In this document: piece by piece, positions 6,623 through 19,863 of the stretch
How the letters are laid out: every line of letters begins with the position of its first letter
How positions within the stretch are numbered: the first letter of the stretch is position 1
Notes under the pieces: model-generated
What the model was told of the DNA's origin: nothing
What the model saw: only the letters and a program-made list of their open reading frames with translations
The model's database searches: none
DNA from: Nevskia sp.
GTDB lineage: Bacteria; Pseudomonadota; Gammaproteobacteria; Nevskiales; Nevskiaceae
Direction of reading: 5' to 3'
DNA: 64,000 nucleotides
Assembly (NCBI GenBank): GCA_031291075.1
Contig: JARLJS010000287.1
Coordinates: 1 to 64,000 of the forward strand
Position numbers and translations under genes: made by a program

Positions 6623-8430
6623 CGAAAGAGATCGTTCGCATCGGCTGCGGCGCGGGTTTCTGGGGCGACAGCGCCGAAGGGCCCCGCCAGCTGCTGGAGT
6701 CGGGGCAGGTCGATTACCTGATCCTCGACTACCTGGCCGAGATCACCATGTCGCTGCTGGCGCGTTCGCGCTCGAAGGACCCGGCGGCAGGCTACGCCAC
6801 CGACTTTCCCGACGTGATCGCGCGCCTGGCGGCGTTGATCAAGAAGCACAAGGTGCGGGTGGTGACCAACGCCGGCGGCGTCAACCCCAAGGCTTGCCGG
6901 CAGGTGTTGGCGGAACGCCTGCAGGCGGCGGGCATCGAGTTGCGCATCGGCGTTGTGGAGGGTGACGACCTGCTCGGCCGCGCCGGCGAGTTGAAGCGCC
7001 AGGGTATCCGCGAGATGTTCAGCGGCGCGGAATTCCCCGACAAGCCGTGGAGCGCCAACGCCTACCTGGGGGCGTTTCCCATCGCCGCAGCGCTGGATGC
7101 CGGCGCCGACATCGTCATCACCGGCCGCTGCGTCGACAGCGCGCTGGCGCTGGCGCCGCTGATTCACGAGTTCGGCTGGGCGGCGACGGACTATGACCGG
7201 CTGGCCGCAGGCAGCCTCGCCGGCCATGTCATCGAGTGCGGCACCCAGGGTACCGGCGGTATCGTCACCGACTGGCGCGACAGCGTGGCCGACTGGGACC
7301 GGATGGGCTTTCCCATCGCCGAGGTGGCGCGCGACGGCAGCTTTGTCGTCGCCAAGCCGGCCGGCAGCGGCGGCCGCATCACACCGGAAACGGTGGCCGA
7401 GCAGATCGTGTACGAGATCGGCGATCCCGCCTCCTACCTGCTGCCGGACGTGACCTGCGATTTCCGCCATCTTTCGCTGCGCCAGGCGGGGGCCGACCGC
7501 GTCGAGGTGAGCGGCGCGCGCGGCCGCGCGCCGACCGCCAGCTACAAGGTCTCGGTGACCTACCAGGACGGCTTCCGCGCCACCGGCACGATGATGATCG
7601 GCGGGGTGGAGGCGGTGGCCAAGGCGCGGGCCGTGGCCGAGGCGATCCTGCGCCGCACCCGCCGTCTGTTTACCGACCGCGGCCTGCCCGACTACCTGCG
7701 CACCGACGTCGAGGTGCTCGGCGCCGAGGCCAACTGGGGCGAGTCGGCGCGGGCACGCGGCACCCGCGAGGTGATCCTCAAGCTGGCGGTGCATCACCCG
7801 GACAAGGCGGCGCTGGAGATCTTCTCCCGCGAGTTCCTGCCGTCGGCGACCTCGATGGCGCAGGGCATCACCGGCTTCGCTGGCGGGCGGCCTTCGGTCA
7901 CTCCGCTGGTGCGCCTGTTCTCCTGCCTAGTCCCCAAGTCCAGCGTCGCGGTGGCGGTCGAGGTGGACGGCGTCGCGCTGCCGTTCCGCGCGCCCGAGGC
8001 CGGGGTGCAAACCGCCGCGGTGGCGGAGGAAACGGCCGCTTCCGCGCCGACGGCCGGCGAGGGCGGGCCGCGGGCGGGTGGGCGCACGGTGCCGCTGATC
8101 GCGTTGGCCTACGGCCGCAGCGGCGACAAGGGTGACACCGCCAACATCGGCGTGCTCGCGCGTCGGCCGGAGTTCGTGCCGGTGCTGCGCGAGCAGCTCA
8201 CCGCCAAGGCGGTGGGGCGCTACTTCGCGCATTTCGTGCGCGGCAGGGTGGAGCGTTTCGAGGTGCCCGGACTGCACGGCTTCAATTTCCTGCTGCACGA
8301 GGCGCTGGGTGGTGGCGGCATGGCCTCGCTGCGCTACGACCCGCAGGGCAAGATGATGGCCCAGATCCTGATGGACTTTCCGCTGCAGGTGCCGGCGGAG
8401 TGGTCCGAACGCGGCCTGCTGAAGACGTGA
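6619..8430 (+). CDS. atuA: AtuA-like acyclic terpene utilisation protein (DUF1446 plus ferredoxin-fold domain)
   Basis: A 603-residue protein. Residues about 1-450 match the AtuA/DUF1446 family (IGCGAGFWGDS start, VVTNAGGVNPKAC, VITGRCVDSALAL). Residues about 490-603 match the AtuA-like ferredoxin-fold domain (ALAYGRSGDKGDTANIGV). In Pseudomonas, AtuA is required for growth on citronellol/geraniol, but its reaction is unknown. The GTG start at 6619 overlaps the hydratase stop (GTGA). The same overlap is used at its own end with the TetR gene. It is the strongest indication that this operon serves acyclic terpenes rather than leucine, although AtuA homologues also occur in other acyl-CoA clusters. 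Confidence 0.85.
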   Translation: MTKEIVRIGCGAGFWGDSAEGPRQLLESGQVDYLILDYLAEITMSLLARSRSKDPAAGYATDFPDVIARLAALIKKHKVRVVTNAGGVNPKACRQVLAERLQAAGIELRIGVVEGDDLLGRAGELKRQGIREMFSGAEFPDKPWSANAYLGAFPIAAALDAGADIVITGRCVDSALALAPLIHEFGWAATDYDRLAAGSLAGHVIECGTQGTGGIVTDWRDSVADWDRMGFPIAEVARDGSFVVAKPAGSGGRITPETVAEQIVYEIGDPASYLLPDVTCDFRHLSLRQAGADRVEVSGARGRAPTASYKVSVTYQDGFRATGTMMIGGVEAVAKARAVAEAILRRTRRLFTDRGLPDYLRTDVEVLGAEANWGESARARGTREVILKLAVHHPDKAALEIFSREFLPSATSMAQGITGFAGGRPSVTPLVRLFSCLVPKSSVAVAVEVDGVALPFRAPEAGVQTAAVAEETAASAPTAGEGGPRAGGRTVPLIALAYGRSGDKGDTANIGVLARRPEFVPVLREQLTAKAVGRYFAHFVRGRVERFEVPGLHGFNFLLHEALGGGGMASLRYDPQGKMMAQILMDFPLQVPAEWSERGLLKT

Positions 8431-9137
8431 ACCGCGCCGGCGCCAGGAAGATCGTGCGCCTGGGGCGCGAGCAGCGCGTCGCCGACATTCTCGGCGCGGC
8501 GCGCGAAGTGTTCTGCGAGAAGGGCTACGAGGCGGCCGGCGTGGCCGAGATCGCGGCGCGCCTGGGCATCGTCGAGGGCACCATCTACAAGTATTTCGAT
8601 ACCAAGCGCGACCTGCTGCTGAAGGTGCTCGAGCACTGGTACGAGGAGATGTTCGGCGATTACGAACGCGACCTCGCCGGCGTGGCGGGTGCGCGCCCGC
8701 GCCTGCGCCTGCTGGTCTGGCGCCACCTGCGCACCACCCGCGACTACCCGCTGCTGTGCCGCCTGATGTTCCGCGAGGTGCGCGGCGAGCAGGACTACCG
8801 CGGCTCCGACCTGCACGCCAAGAACCGGCGCTACACCCAGTACTTGGTGCAGGTGATCGAGGAGGGGGTGGCCGCGGGCGAGTTCCGCGGCGACATCCCG
8901 CCGGTGCTGCTGCGCGACCTGGTCTACGGCGGCATCGAGCACCACACCTGGAACTACATCTGCGGTCGCGGCGGGCTCGACATCGACCGCATCGCCGACC
9001 AGATCACCGCGGTGGTCTGCGAGGGCATCACGCTGCAGCCGATGGCGGGCCAGATCGGCCGCGAGGCGCAGCGGCTGTCGAGGATCGTCGACCGCATGGA
9101 GCGCAACCTGTCGCGCCAGGCGAGACCAACCAAGTGA
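8427..9137 (+). CDS. TetR-family transcriptional regulator of the operon
   Basis: A 236-residue TetR-type repressor. The N-terminal HTH reads VAEIAARLGIVEGTIYKYFDTK, after a short basic N-terminus. The C-terminal ligand domain is all-helical. GTG 8427 overlaps the atuA stop (GTGA). An in-frame ATG at 8400 would lie inside atuA and add nine residues, which is possible but less likely. The regulator is embedded in the operon it probably controls, giving autoregulation through the palindrome at 5713-5733. The ligand is probably an acyl-CoA intermediate by analogy with AtuR/LiuR-type systems. Confidence 0.85.
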   Translation: MNRAGARKIVRLGREQRVADILGAAREVFCEKGYEAAGVAEIAARLGIVEGTIYKYFDTKRDLLLKVLEHWYEEMFGDYERDLAGVAGARPRLRLLVWRHLRTTRDYPLLCRLMFREVRGEQDYRGSDLHAKNRRYTQYLVQVIEEGVAAGEFRGDIPPVLLRDLVYGGIEHHTWNYICGRGGLDIDRIADQITAVVCEGITLQPMAGQIGREAQRLSRIVDRMERNLSRQARPTK

Positions 9138-9159
9138 AACCCTGCATGAAGAGCGAATC

Positions 9160-10725
<1,566 letters not shown>

Positions 10726-10726
10726 C

Positions 10727-11224
10727 ATGCATCATGCGTTCAAGCTGGGCGAGGCCGAGTACAACCTGGAACTGTCGCGCGGCGCCGGCGGCTATCGCCT
10801 CCACGTCACCGACGGCAGCGTGCCGGTGAACCTGCGCGCCGAGGACGACGGCCACGCCATCCTCACCGTCGACGGCCGCAGCGAGCGCGTGCTGATCGCC
10901 GTCCGCGGCGACGACGTGTTCGTCCACCTCGGCGGCACCGCCTACCAGCTCCGCTACGAGCACCCTCTGCAACGCCTGGCCGCGCAGTCCCACGGCGCCG
11001 CCGAGGACCAGATCCGCGCGCCGATGCCGGGCAGCCTGGTGGCTGTGCATGTCAAGGTCGGCCAGGCCGTCGCCCGCGGCGAGACCCTGCTGGTGATGGA
11101 AAGCATGAAGATGGAGACCACCATCGCCGCGCCGCGCGACGGCGTGGTGGAGGCAGTGCACTTCGAAAAGGGGCAGACCTTCGATCGGGATGCGCTGCTG
11201 CTCAGCCTGGCGCAGCAGGCCTGA
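10727..11224 (+). CDS. Biotin carboxyl carrier protein, separate subunit
   Basis: A 165-residue protein. Residues about 1-90 form a beta-rich linker domain like the BT domain of carboxylase alpha subunits. The C-terminal biotinyl domain has the MESMKMET motif, with Lys128 as the biotinylation site about 37 residues from the end. The start is separated from the biotin carboxylase stop by one base (TGACATG), with GGAG 8 bases upstream inside the previous gene, so it has its own translation start. Together the two subunits (521+165 residues) equal one usual fused alpha subunit. A split subunit is a better reading than a frameshift, because an SD and an ATG are properly placed. Confidence 0.88.
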   Translation: MHHAFKLGEAEYNLELSRGAGGYRLHVTDGSVPVNLRAEDDGHAILTVDGRSERVLIAVRGDDVFVHLGGTAYQLRYEHPLQRLAAQSHGAAEDQIRAPMPGSLVAVHVKVGQAVARGETLLVMESMKMETTIAAPRDGVVEAVHFEKGQTFDRDALLLSLAQQA

Positions 11225-11275
11225 CCGTGTGCGCAGCACACCCTACCTCAATGATTCACTGACAGGATTCACCCC

Positions 11276-12883
11276 ATGAAGCGTATTGAATCCCGGCTCA
11301 ACACCGCCTCGGCCGAGTTCCAGGCCAACGCCGCCCATAACCGCAAGATCGCGGAGGCCTTCAAGGCGAAGCAGCACGCGGTGCGCCACACGCGCCCGGA
11401 GCGCGACATCCAGCGCCTGCAGGCGCAGAACAAGATGTTCGTGCGCGACCGCCTGAAGCAGCTGCTCGACCCCGGCACGCCGTTCCTGGAATTCTCCTCG
11501 CTGGCTGCCAACGAGACCTACGACGGCGACGTGCCCGGCGCCGGCGTGGTCACCGGCATCGGCATCGTCTCCGGGCGCGAGGTGCTGATCAATGCCGGCG
11601 ACGCCTCGGTCAAGGGCGGCGCCTGGTACCCGCTGTCGGTCAAGAAGACGGTGCGCGCGCTCGACATCGCCATCGAGAATCGCCTGCCGGTGGTGCACCT
11701 GTGCGACTCCGCCGGCGGCTTCCTGCCGCTGCAGGCGGAGCTGTTCGCCGACAAGTACTACGCCGGCCGCATCTTCCGCAACCAGTGCATCCTGTCAAAG
11801 ATGGGGGTGCAGCAGGTGGCGATCGTGCTGGGCCACTGCACCGCCGGCGGCGCCTACGTGCCGGGCCTGTCCGACTACAACGTGATCGTGCGCGGCACCG
11901 GCGCCATCTTCCTGGCCGGGCCACCGCTGGTGAAGGCCGCCACCGGCGAGGATGTGACGGTGGACGAGCTGGGCGGCTGCGACATGCACACCAGCATCTC
12001 GGGCACCGCCGACTATCCGGCGTCGTCCGAGGAAGAGGCCATCGCCATCGCCCGCGACATCGTCGGCCAGTTCAAGCGGCCGGACAAGACGCGCATCGAG
12101 TGGCAGCCGCCGGAGGCGCCATACTACGACCCGGCCGAGCTGTACGGCGTGCTGCCGCGCGACATCAAGGCGCAGTTCGACATGCGCGAGGCGATGGCGC
12201 GCCTGGTCGACGGGTCGCGCTTCCACGAGTACCAGCCGAACTACGGCAAGACCCTGATCTGTGGCTACGCCCACCTGTGGGGCTACAAGATCGGCATCCT
12301 CGCCAACAACGGCGTGTTGTTCAACGACAGTGCCCTGAAGGGCACTCATTTTATTGAACTCTGCAATCAGAACCGCACGCCCATCCTGTTTTTGCAGAAC
12401 ATCACCGGCTTCATGGTCGGCAAGGAATACGAGCAGCGCGGCATCACCAAGGACGGCGCCAAGATGATCATGGCGGTGTCCTGCTCGGAGGTGCCGAAAT
12501 TCACCGTGATGTGTCACGGCTCCTTCGGCGCCGGCAACTACGGCATGAGCGGCCGTGCCTTCGACTCGCGCTTCCTGTTCTCCTGGCCGCAGTCGCAGAT
12601 CTCGGTGATGGGCGCCGAGCAGGCCGCCAATACCCTGGCCGACGTCAAGATCCGCCAGCTCGCGCGCCATGGCAAGCAGCTCACGGCGGAGGAGATCGCG
12701 GCGATCCGCGAGCCGGTAGTGGCGGAATTCAAGCGCAAGTCCAGCGCCTATTACTCCACCTCGGAGATCTGGGACGACGGCATCCTCGACCCGGTGGATA
12801 CCCGCAACGCGCTGGGAATCGCCCTCTCGGCATCGCTCAACACGCCGATCGGCGATCCGCGTTACGGCATCTTCCGCATGTAG
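11276..12883 (+). CDS. Acyl-CoA carboxylase carboxyltransferase (beta) subunit, AtuC/LiuB/MccB type
   Basis: A 535-residue carboxyltransferase, the usual size for the beta subunit of methylcrotonyl- or geranyl-CoA carboxylase. The N-terminal half has HLCDSAGGFLPLQ and GHCTAGGAYVPGLSDYN. The C-terminal half has FLQNITGFMVGKEYE, SFGAGNYGMSGRAFDSRF and FSWPQSQISVMGAEQAA. It transfers the carboxyl group from biotin to the gamma carbon of a beta-methyl enoyl-CoA. Geranyl versus methylcrotonyl specificity depends on pocket residues I cannot assign without an alignment. It ends the operon. An AraC gene lies convergent downstream. Confidence 0.9.
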   Translation: MKRIESRLNTASAEFQANAAHNRKIAEAFKAKQHAVRHTRPERDIQRLQAQNKMFVRDRLKQLLDPGTPFLEFSSLAANETYDGDVPGAGVVTGIGIVSGREVLINAGDASVKGGAWYPLSVKKTVRALDIAIENRLPVVHLCDSAGGFLPLQAELFADKYYAGRIFRNQCILSKMGVQQVAIVLGHCTAGGAYVPGLSDYNVIVRGTGAIFLAGPPLVKAATGEDVTVDELGGCDMHTSISGTADYPASSEEEAIAIARDIVGQFKRPDKTRIEWQPPEAPYYDPAELYGVLPRDIKAQFDMREAMARLVDGSRFHEYQPNYGKTLICGYAHLWGYKIGILANNGVLFNDSALKGTHFIELCNQNRTPILFLQNITGFMVGKEYEQRGITKDGAKMIMAVSCSEVPKFTVMCHGSFGAGNYGMSGRAFDSRFLFSWPQSQISVMGAEQAANTLADVKIRQLARHGKQLTAEEIAAIREPVVAEFKRKSSAYYSTSEIWDDGILDPVDTRNALGIALSASLNTPIGDPRYGIFRM

Positions 12884-12931
12884 CCGGGTTTCCCGCCGAC
12901 CGTCGCGGCCGGCATTGCCGCGCTCAGCGGT

Positions 12932-13981
12932 TCACGCCGTCGTCTTCCGCCGTCCCCTCCATTCGCTGGGCGTCATCCCCGTCCACAGGCGGAAGGCGTG
13001 GGTGAAGTTGGACGGCTCCGCAAATCCCATGCGGAGCCCGATGTCCTCGACGCTCATCTGCGACAGGTCGAGCAGCTGCGTCGAGTCCCTGATCCGGGTC
13101 TCGTTCAACAGCGCCTGGAAGCTGGTTCCGGCCTGCTGCAGCTTTCTCCTGAGGGTCCGCGTCGACATCAGCAGGCGGGCGCCCAGCGCCTCCTGGCTGG
13201 GATAGCCATCGGGACCGCAGGCCAGGTGTTTCAGCACCAGGCTGCGGATGTCCGAGCGTGCCTGCTGCCTGCGGGCTTCGCGAGCCCGCTCCAGCTTGTC
13301 GTTCATGACCTGGGCCATCACCGGAGTGCCGGTGTGGATGCGTCTCGACAGCTGCGCCGCCGGAAAGCAGATCTGGTTCACGCCCATGTCGAACCGGCAG
13401 ATGGGCAGCCGGGATTCGTAGAGCGGGTAATACTCGGGCTCGGGATAGTTGAACCACAGCTCAACGTCGGGCCAGGCACCGCCCAGGAGGGTCTGCAGGC
13501 CGCTCCAGACGCAGGTGAGCGCCAGGTCATAGGCGTAGCGGTACAGGCGGTCCTCCACCGCCATGTCCATGCTGATGTCCAGCACGGCGTAGCCGTCCTC
13601 CTCCCATAGTCTGCCGCGGTAGACGGGGATGACGAGCTGGCTGAATTCCACCCCCAGGCGTATGGCGTCGCCCAGGGTCACCTGGCTGAGCAAGGCATAG
13701 CCCGTCATGGTGTGGGTCGTCAGGCCGATCCGCAGCCCCAGCTCATAGCCCAGCCCACCTTTGCCGCCGGACAGGTCGATGCCGCGACGCAGCAGGTTTT
13801 CGTGCTGCTCGACCGACAGCCGGCCGCCGTCGTCGTCGATCAGCGCATCGGGTATGCCGACGCCGTCGAGCATGGCGGCACGGGATCCGCCGCGTTCGGC
13901 CGCCAGTTGCAAGACCAGCCGCGCGAACTGGACCGGAACGACCGGCGTGCTGCGATCGCTAGGGGGCAACGGTTGAGCCAT
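12932..13981 (-). CDS. AraC-family transcriptional regulator (Arabinose_bd-type sensor domain)
   Basis: A 349-residue regulator. The N-terminal about 200 residues match the Arabinose_bd-type domain found in OruR/FeaR-like regulators (LLRRGIDLSGGKGGLGYELGLR, TLGDAIRLG). The C-terminal AraC double HTH is recognisable from SQEALGARLLMSTRTLRRKL and QMSVEDIGLRMGFAEPSNF. It is divergent from the DUF1302 protein gene across 234 bp. It is convergent with the carboxylase operon, ending about 50 bp after it. The likely target is the divergent DUF1302/esterase/prpE side, although regulation of the operon is also possible. Confidence 0.88.
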   Translation of the reverse strand: MAQPLPPSDRSTPVVPVQFARLVLQLAAERGGSRAAMLDGVGIPDALIDDDGGRLSVEQHENLLRRGIDLSGGKGGLGYELGLRIGLTTHTMTGYALLSQVTLGDAIRLGVEFSQLVIPVYRGRLWEEDGYAVLDISMDMAVEDRLYRYAYDLALTCVWSGLQTLLGGAWPDVELWFNYPEPEYYPLYESRLPICRFDMGVNQICFPAAQLSRRIHTGTPVMAQVMNDKLERAREARRQQARSDIRSLVLKHLACGPDGYPSQEALGARLLMSTRTLRRKLQQAGTSFQALLNETRIRDSTQLLDLSQMSVEDIGLRMGFAEPSNFTHAFRLWTGMTPSEWRGRRKTTA

Positions 13982-14215
13982 GGACTACGAAACTCCGACG
14001 AGCTGACCCATAATCACAACCAGGCTGGCCTGAGTCAATCTCGTCCCGGCGCGCGCGCGCCGATAGGATGCGGCAAGCTCCCCGCGCGGCCGGACTTCCG
14101 GATCGTGGCCGGTGGGCCCAGGGGGCTAGCCGGTCCGCCGTATCGCAGGACGGGCTCGACAAACGGGATTCGCAGATATAACGGTTCGCCACGGACGGGT
14201 CGAAGGAGGGGCTTG

Positions 14216-16462
14216 GTGCGTAGGTGGCCGCTGCTGTGCGTGTTGGCGATGGGGTTGTCCGGCGGCAAGGCGCTGGCCCTCAGCTACGACCTGGAAGACG
14301 GTGCGACGCTGGTGATGAAGAACCGCTTCAGCACCGGCGTGCAGATGCGCCTGGAGCCGATCGACAACAATCTCACCTACAGGCTCAACGTGCCGGGGCA
14401 GCAGAACCTGTGCGCGCCGGACGACTGCCTGTCCCTCACCGGCGATCCGCGTCCCAACCAGCGCCTGGTCAACGCCAAGGGCGCCTACGTCGACCTCTAC
14501 GGCCAGGGCGACCTCAACTACAAGCAGTACGACATCACCGCCGCCACCAACCTGTTCGACTCGGACTGGACGTTGACCTGGAACAACTGGCTGCTGCGCG
14601 CCCGCGGCATTGGCTACTACGACCCGGTCAACGCCGATTTCGAGGATACCCACACCAACACCATCTACCAGCCGCCCAAGACTCCGCGCAGCAAGACCAA
14701 TAATAATCTCTACGCGCGCGGCGCCGAGCTGCTCGACGCCTATGCCCAGTACAGTTTCGAGGTGTACGGCCGCAACGGCAACATCACCGCCGGCGAACAG
14801 ACCGTGCACTGGGGCGAAAGCACCCTGGTCGCTTTCAACAGCATCAACGAGATCAACCCGCCCAATGCCGCCGTGCTGCATATGCCCGGCAGCGAGGTGG
14901 GCGAGGTGTTCCAGCCGGTGCCGATGGTGGACCTGAGCTTCGATCCAGTCGAGCACCTGACCATGGAAGGCTTCTACCAGTTCGGTTTCAAGCCCGACAT
15001 CGCCGATGCGGTGGGCAGCTTCTACTCGGTCAACAACCTGACTTCCGGCTACGCCAACTACGTCAACCTCAGCTTCGGCCAGTGGTCGGAAGACCCCAAC
15101 CGCCAGTACAAGGTGAACCCGGGCCTGAGCAACGGCGTCCTGAGCGCGCTGTCCGGCTCCACCCGCACCCTCAGGATCGGTCCGACACTGATGCCGCCGG
15201 ATGGGGGACAGTACGGCGTGCGCCTGAGCTACCTGGCGGACTGGCTCAACGACGGCACCGAGCTCGGCGCCTATTTCATGAACTACCACAGCCGGGCGCC
15301 CTATATCAGCCTGTACGCCGCCAACCAGTCCTGCGCACGCAACGTCAGCGGCACCGGCTTGGCTGTCCTGACCAGGGTCTTGAGCGACTGCAAGGGCGGC
15401 GACGGCACCCTGCGGCAGCAGCCGCTGCAGGACCTGGCCAACCTGGTACAGGCGCCCAATGTCGCCGCCCTGGGCCAGGTGCTGGACAACAACCCGCTGG
15501 TGCGCGGCCTGGCCGACGGCATCATCAACATCCTGGCCGGCTCGCCCGGCCCCGGCCTGGAGGTCATGCCGGCCGACACGGTGCTGCCGGCGATCGACTA
15601 TCCGGCCAACATCCAGATGTATGGCTTGAGCTTCAATACCACGGTGCTGGGCTGGTCCGTGTCGGGCGAGTACTCATACCGTCCGAACTTCCCGGTGCAG
15701 GTGAACCTCACCGACCTGTTCTTCGCCGCCGCCCAGCCCGCCTTCCCGCTCAACGGATTCAAGTTCACCTTGCCCACCTTCCAGCCGCCGCTGGGCACGG
15801 TCACTTACGCCGTCCCCCCCTCGCACGTCGTGTTGCCGGACTACCTGGAGGGCAACCGCCACATGCAGGTCCAGCCCAACCAGTACGTGCGCGGCTACGA
15901 CCGCATGCAGGTGGGCCAGTTCGACCTCACGGCGTTGCGCGCCATCTCCAAGGACAACAACTTCGTCGGCGCCGACCAGGTGATCCTGATCGGGGAGTTC
16001 GGCTTCTGCCAGGTGTTCAACCTGCCCTCGCTGAGCCAGGAGCAGTACGGCGACATCAACATCGGCGCTCACCGCAGCCCCGGCGAGGACGGCACCGGCC
16101 AGCCGGGCGGGCTGCCGCCGGGGGTGGACGGCTTCACCCTCAACCCCACCTACAACGGCAGCGGCTATGTCACTCCGTTCTCCTGGGGCCTGCGCACCGG
16201 CGTGCGCATGGAATACAACGACCTGATCTTCGGCTGGAACTTCAAGCCGCAGATCATCCTGTCGCACGACTTCCAGGGCATCGACCCGCTGCAGTTCGCC
16301 AATTTCATCGCCGGCCGCACCTCGCTGTGGGCGGCGACGCAGATCAACATCAACCAGCAGCTCAGCGGGCAGGTCGAGTACAACGCCTACACCGGCGGCC
16401 GCAACAGCAACCTGTTGCGCGACCGCGACAACATCTCGTTCAGCCTGGCTTACTCCTTCTGA
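14216..16462 (+). CDS. DUF1302 family outer-membrane protein
   Basis: A 748-residue precursor with a signal peptide (MRRWPLLC...GGKALA, cut near residue 24) and then a long beta-rich sequence. Family landmarks are the opening DLEDGATLVMKNRFSTG, the ITAGEQTVHWGES motif and the closing NISFSLAYSF, with its terminal aromatic residue typical of outer-membrane barrels. DUF1302 proteins are common next to sterol, steroid and hydrophobic-substrate catabolism genes and are suspected uptake channels. The GTG start at 14216 has a strong GGAGGGG just upstream. The AraC regulator is divergent. No ATG start fits without running through the promoter region. Confidence 0.87.
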   Translation: MRRWPLLCVLAMGLSGGKALALSYDLEDGATLVMKNRFSTGVQMRLEPIDNNLTYRLNVPGQQNLCAPDDCLSLTGDPRPNQRLVNAKGAYVDLYGQGDLNYKQYDITAATNLFDSDWTLTWNNWLLRARGIGYYDPVNADFEDTHTNTIYQPPKTPRSKTNNNLYARGAELLDAYAQYSFEVYGRNGNITAGEQTVHWGESTLVAFNSINEINPPNAAVLHMPGSEVGEVFQPVPMVDLSFDPVEHLTMEGFYQFGFKPDIADAVGSFYSVNNLTSGYANYVNLSFGQWSEDPNRQYKVNPGLSNGVLSALSGSTRTLRIGPTLMPPDGGQYGVRLSYLADWLNDGTELGAYFMNYHSRAPYISLYAANQSCARNVSGTGLAVLTRVLSDCKGGDGTLRQQPLQDLANLVQAPNVAALGQVLDNNPLVRGLADGIINILAGSPGPGLEVMPADTVLPAIDYPANIQMYGLSFNTTVLGWSVSGEYSYRPNFPVQVNLTDLFFAAAQPAFPLNGFKFTLPTFQPPLGTVTYAVPPSHVVLPDYLEGNRHMQVQPNQYVRGYDRMQVGQFDLTALRAISKDNNFVGADQVILIGEFGFCQVFNLPSLSQEQYGDINIGAHRSPGEDGTGQPGGLPPGVDGFTLNPTYNGSGYVTPFSWGLRTGVRMEYNDLIFGWNFKPQIILSHDFQGIDPLQFANFIAGRTSLWAATQININQQLSGQVEYNAYTGGRNSNLLRDRDNISFSLAYSF

Positions 16463-16742
16463 GCCGCGCAGCTGCGCCGGTGTCGGCGGAGGGCCGCCCC
16501 GACATCTTCACCTGCGATGGCTGCCACTGGCGCCTCCCCCGGCGCGCTGGAGGGCCGGCCCCCTCCGGGATTCCGCACGCACCTGACCGCCGCGACCGGT
16601 TCACGGCCTGCCGCCGGCCGCGGCCGGTCCCCGGGATTCGCTATGCTGCCTGCGCGTGCCGACAGCGGGCCGGCTTGGCGACTCGCTCGAACGGACGACG
16701 TGCCGGCGCGGCCGGGCGCTAAAATCGAGCGGGGGAGGGTTC

Positions 16743-17732
16743 ATGTCCGTTACGTACAAGCAGGTATCGATCAGCCTGAGGTCACGCTTCTGGGTGCTCG
16801 TGATACGGCTGGTGTTGAAGCCGATGATGCGTATGCTCGCGCTGCGGTCGGTGCGGAGCCTCGTGCGCGAGCATGTACGCCTGGCCGCGCAGCCGCCGCG
16901 TCCCGGCGGCCTGCCTTGCGAATACCGCATCATCGGCCGCGTGCCGGGGCCGGTGCTGGGAGACCTGGGCAACCCGGATCAGGTCGCGCTGCTGTACCTG
17001 CACGGCGGCGGCTTCGTGATCCCGGCGGTGCCTTCCGTGCACCTGCCGTGGATGGCGCAGCTGTGCCGCGCACTCGGCGCGGTCGGCTTCATGCCGGACT
17101 ACCGGTTGGCGCCGTTCCACCGCTACCCGGCGGCGCTGGACGACTGCGAGCGCGCCTACCGCGGCTTGCTCGAGCTGGGCTTCGCCGCGCATCGTATCGT
17201 GGTGGCGGGTGAGTCGGCCGGCGGCAACCTCACCCTCGGCCTGCTGCAGCGCATCCGGCGCAGCGGGCTGCCGATGCCGGCCTGCGCCGTGCCGATATCG
17301 CCGGTGACGGAAATGGCGCGGGTGCACGCGCCGCCGGCGCGCGTGACCAATATCCGCCGCGACGCGATGCTGCCGCTGCATTCCTTCGGCCGCATGCTGC
17401 AGCTCTATGCCGACGGGCTCGACGGCTCGGACCCGGAGCTATCGCCGCTGTACGCCGACTACCGCGGCCTGCCGCCGCTGTACTTCGTGGTGGGCGAGAC
17501 CGAGATCCTGCTGGACGATTCGCTGCTGGCGGCGCGGCAGGCGCTCGCCGCCGGCGTCGACGCGCGGGTGGATGTATGGCCGGTACTGCCGCACGCCTTT
17601 CCGCTCTTCAGGTTCATGTTCCCGGAGGTGCGGCAGGCGCGCGAGGATATCGTCGCCTTCATGCGCGAGCAGCTGGCGCGCGCCGAACCCCGTCCCGCCC
17701 CCGTGCCGGCGGCGGTGGCGGCTCTTGCCTAG
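16743..17732 (+). CDS. Alpha/beta hydrolase, hormone-sensitive-lipase (HSL/esterase IV) type
   Basis: A 329-residue carboxylesterase with the HGGG oxyanion motif (YLHGGGFVIP) and the nucleophile elbow GESAGG. The catalytic His is in LPHAFPLF. The acid position reads GETEILLDDS, so Glu/Asp assignment there is uncertain. A basic, hydrophobic N-terminus (residues about 8-30) might associate with the membrane. ATG 16743 has GGGGGAGGG upstream. Its stop codon TAG forms part of the AGGAGG ribosome-binding site of prpE, so the two genes form an operon. It probably hydrolyses a small ester whose acid is then CoA-activated, which is inference. Confidence 0.85.
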   Translation: MSVTYKQVSISLRSRFWVLVIRLVLKPMMRMLALRSVRSLVREHVRLAAQPPRPGGLPCEYRIIGRVPGPVLGDLGNPDQVALLYLHGGGFVIPAVPSVHLPWMAQLCRALGAVGFMPDYRLAPFHRYPAALDDCERAYRGLLELGFAAHRIVVAGESAGGNLTLGLLQRIRRSGLPMPACAVPISPVTEMARVHAPPARVTNIRRDAMLPLHSFGRMLQLYADGLDGSDPELSPLYADYRGLPPLYFVVGETEILLDDSLLAARQALAAGVDARVDVWPVLPHAFPLFRFMFPEVRQAREDIVAFMREQLARAEPRPAPVPAAVAALA

Positions 17733-17743
17733 GAGGAATTTCG

Positions 17744-19647
<1,904 letters not shown>

Positions 19648-19654
<7 letters not shown>

Positions 19655-19672
19655 ACAACTCCATGCCCTCCC
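19648..19672 (+). repeat. 25-bp dispersed repeat, copy 1 (overlaps prpE stop)
   Basis: The sequence begins CCTCTGAACAACTCCATGCC and ends CTCCC. It matches 26463-26487 (opposite strand) at 24 of 25 positions. It supplies the prpE stop codon TGA. The gap from here to 19863 holds no gene I can support. It ends with GAGGGAGAACAGC just before the next start. The repeat is probably one end of a longer intergenic element. Confidence 0.7.
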
Positions 19673-19863
19673 GCGGCTTGCCATTTTGTGTGGGGCAAGG
19701 CGCGAGGAGCGTGGTGTGCTGACCCAAATAGGGGCTTGTCGCACCCGTTCCCCGGCGCGACTGTGACGCGGGTCGCGGAATCGCCGCGGCCACCTTACCG
19801 ATACTCACAGCCAGCGGCACATCCGGGCGGTGGCCGCTCTCGCACCGATCGAGGGAGAACAGC

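Noticed and set aside
5776-8430. 884-residue plus-strand ORF
   Set aside because: Its first third is a shifted reading of the enoyl-CoA hydratase. The true atuA start is the GTG at 6619 overlapping the hydratase stop.
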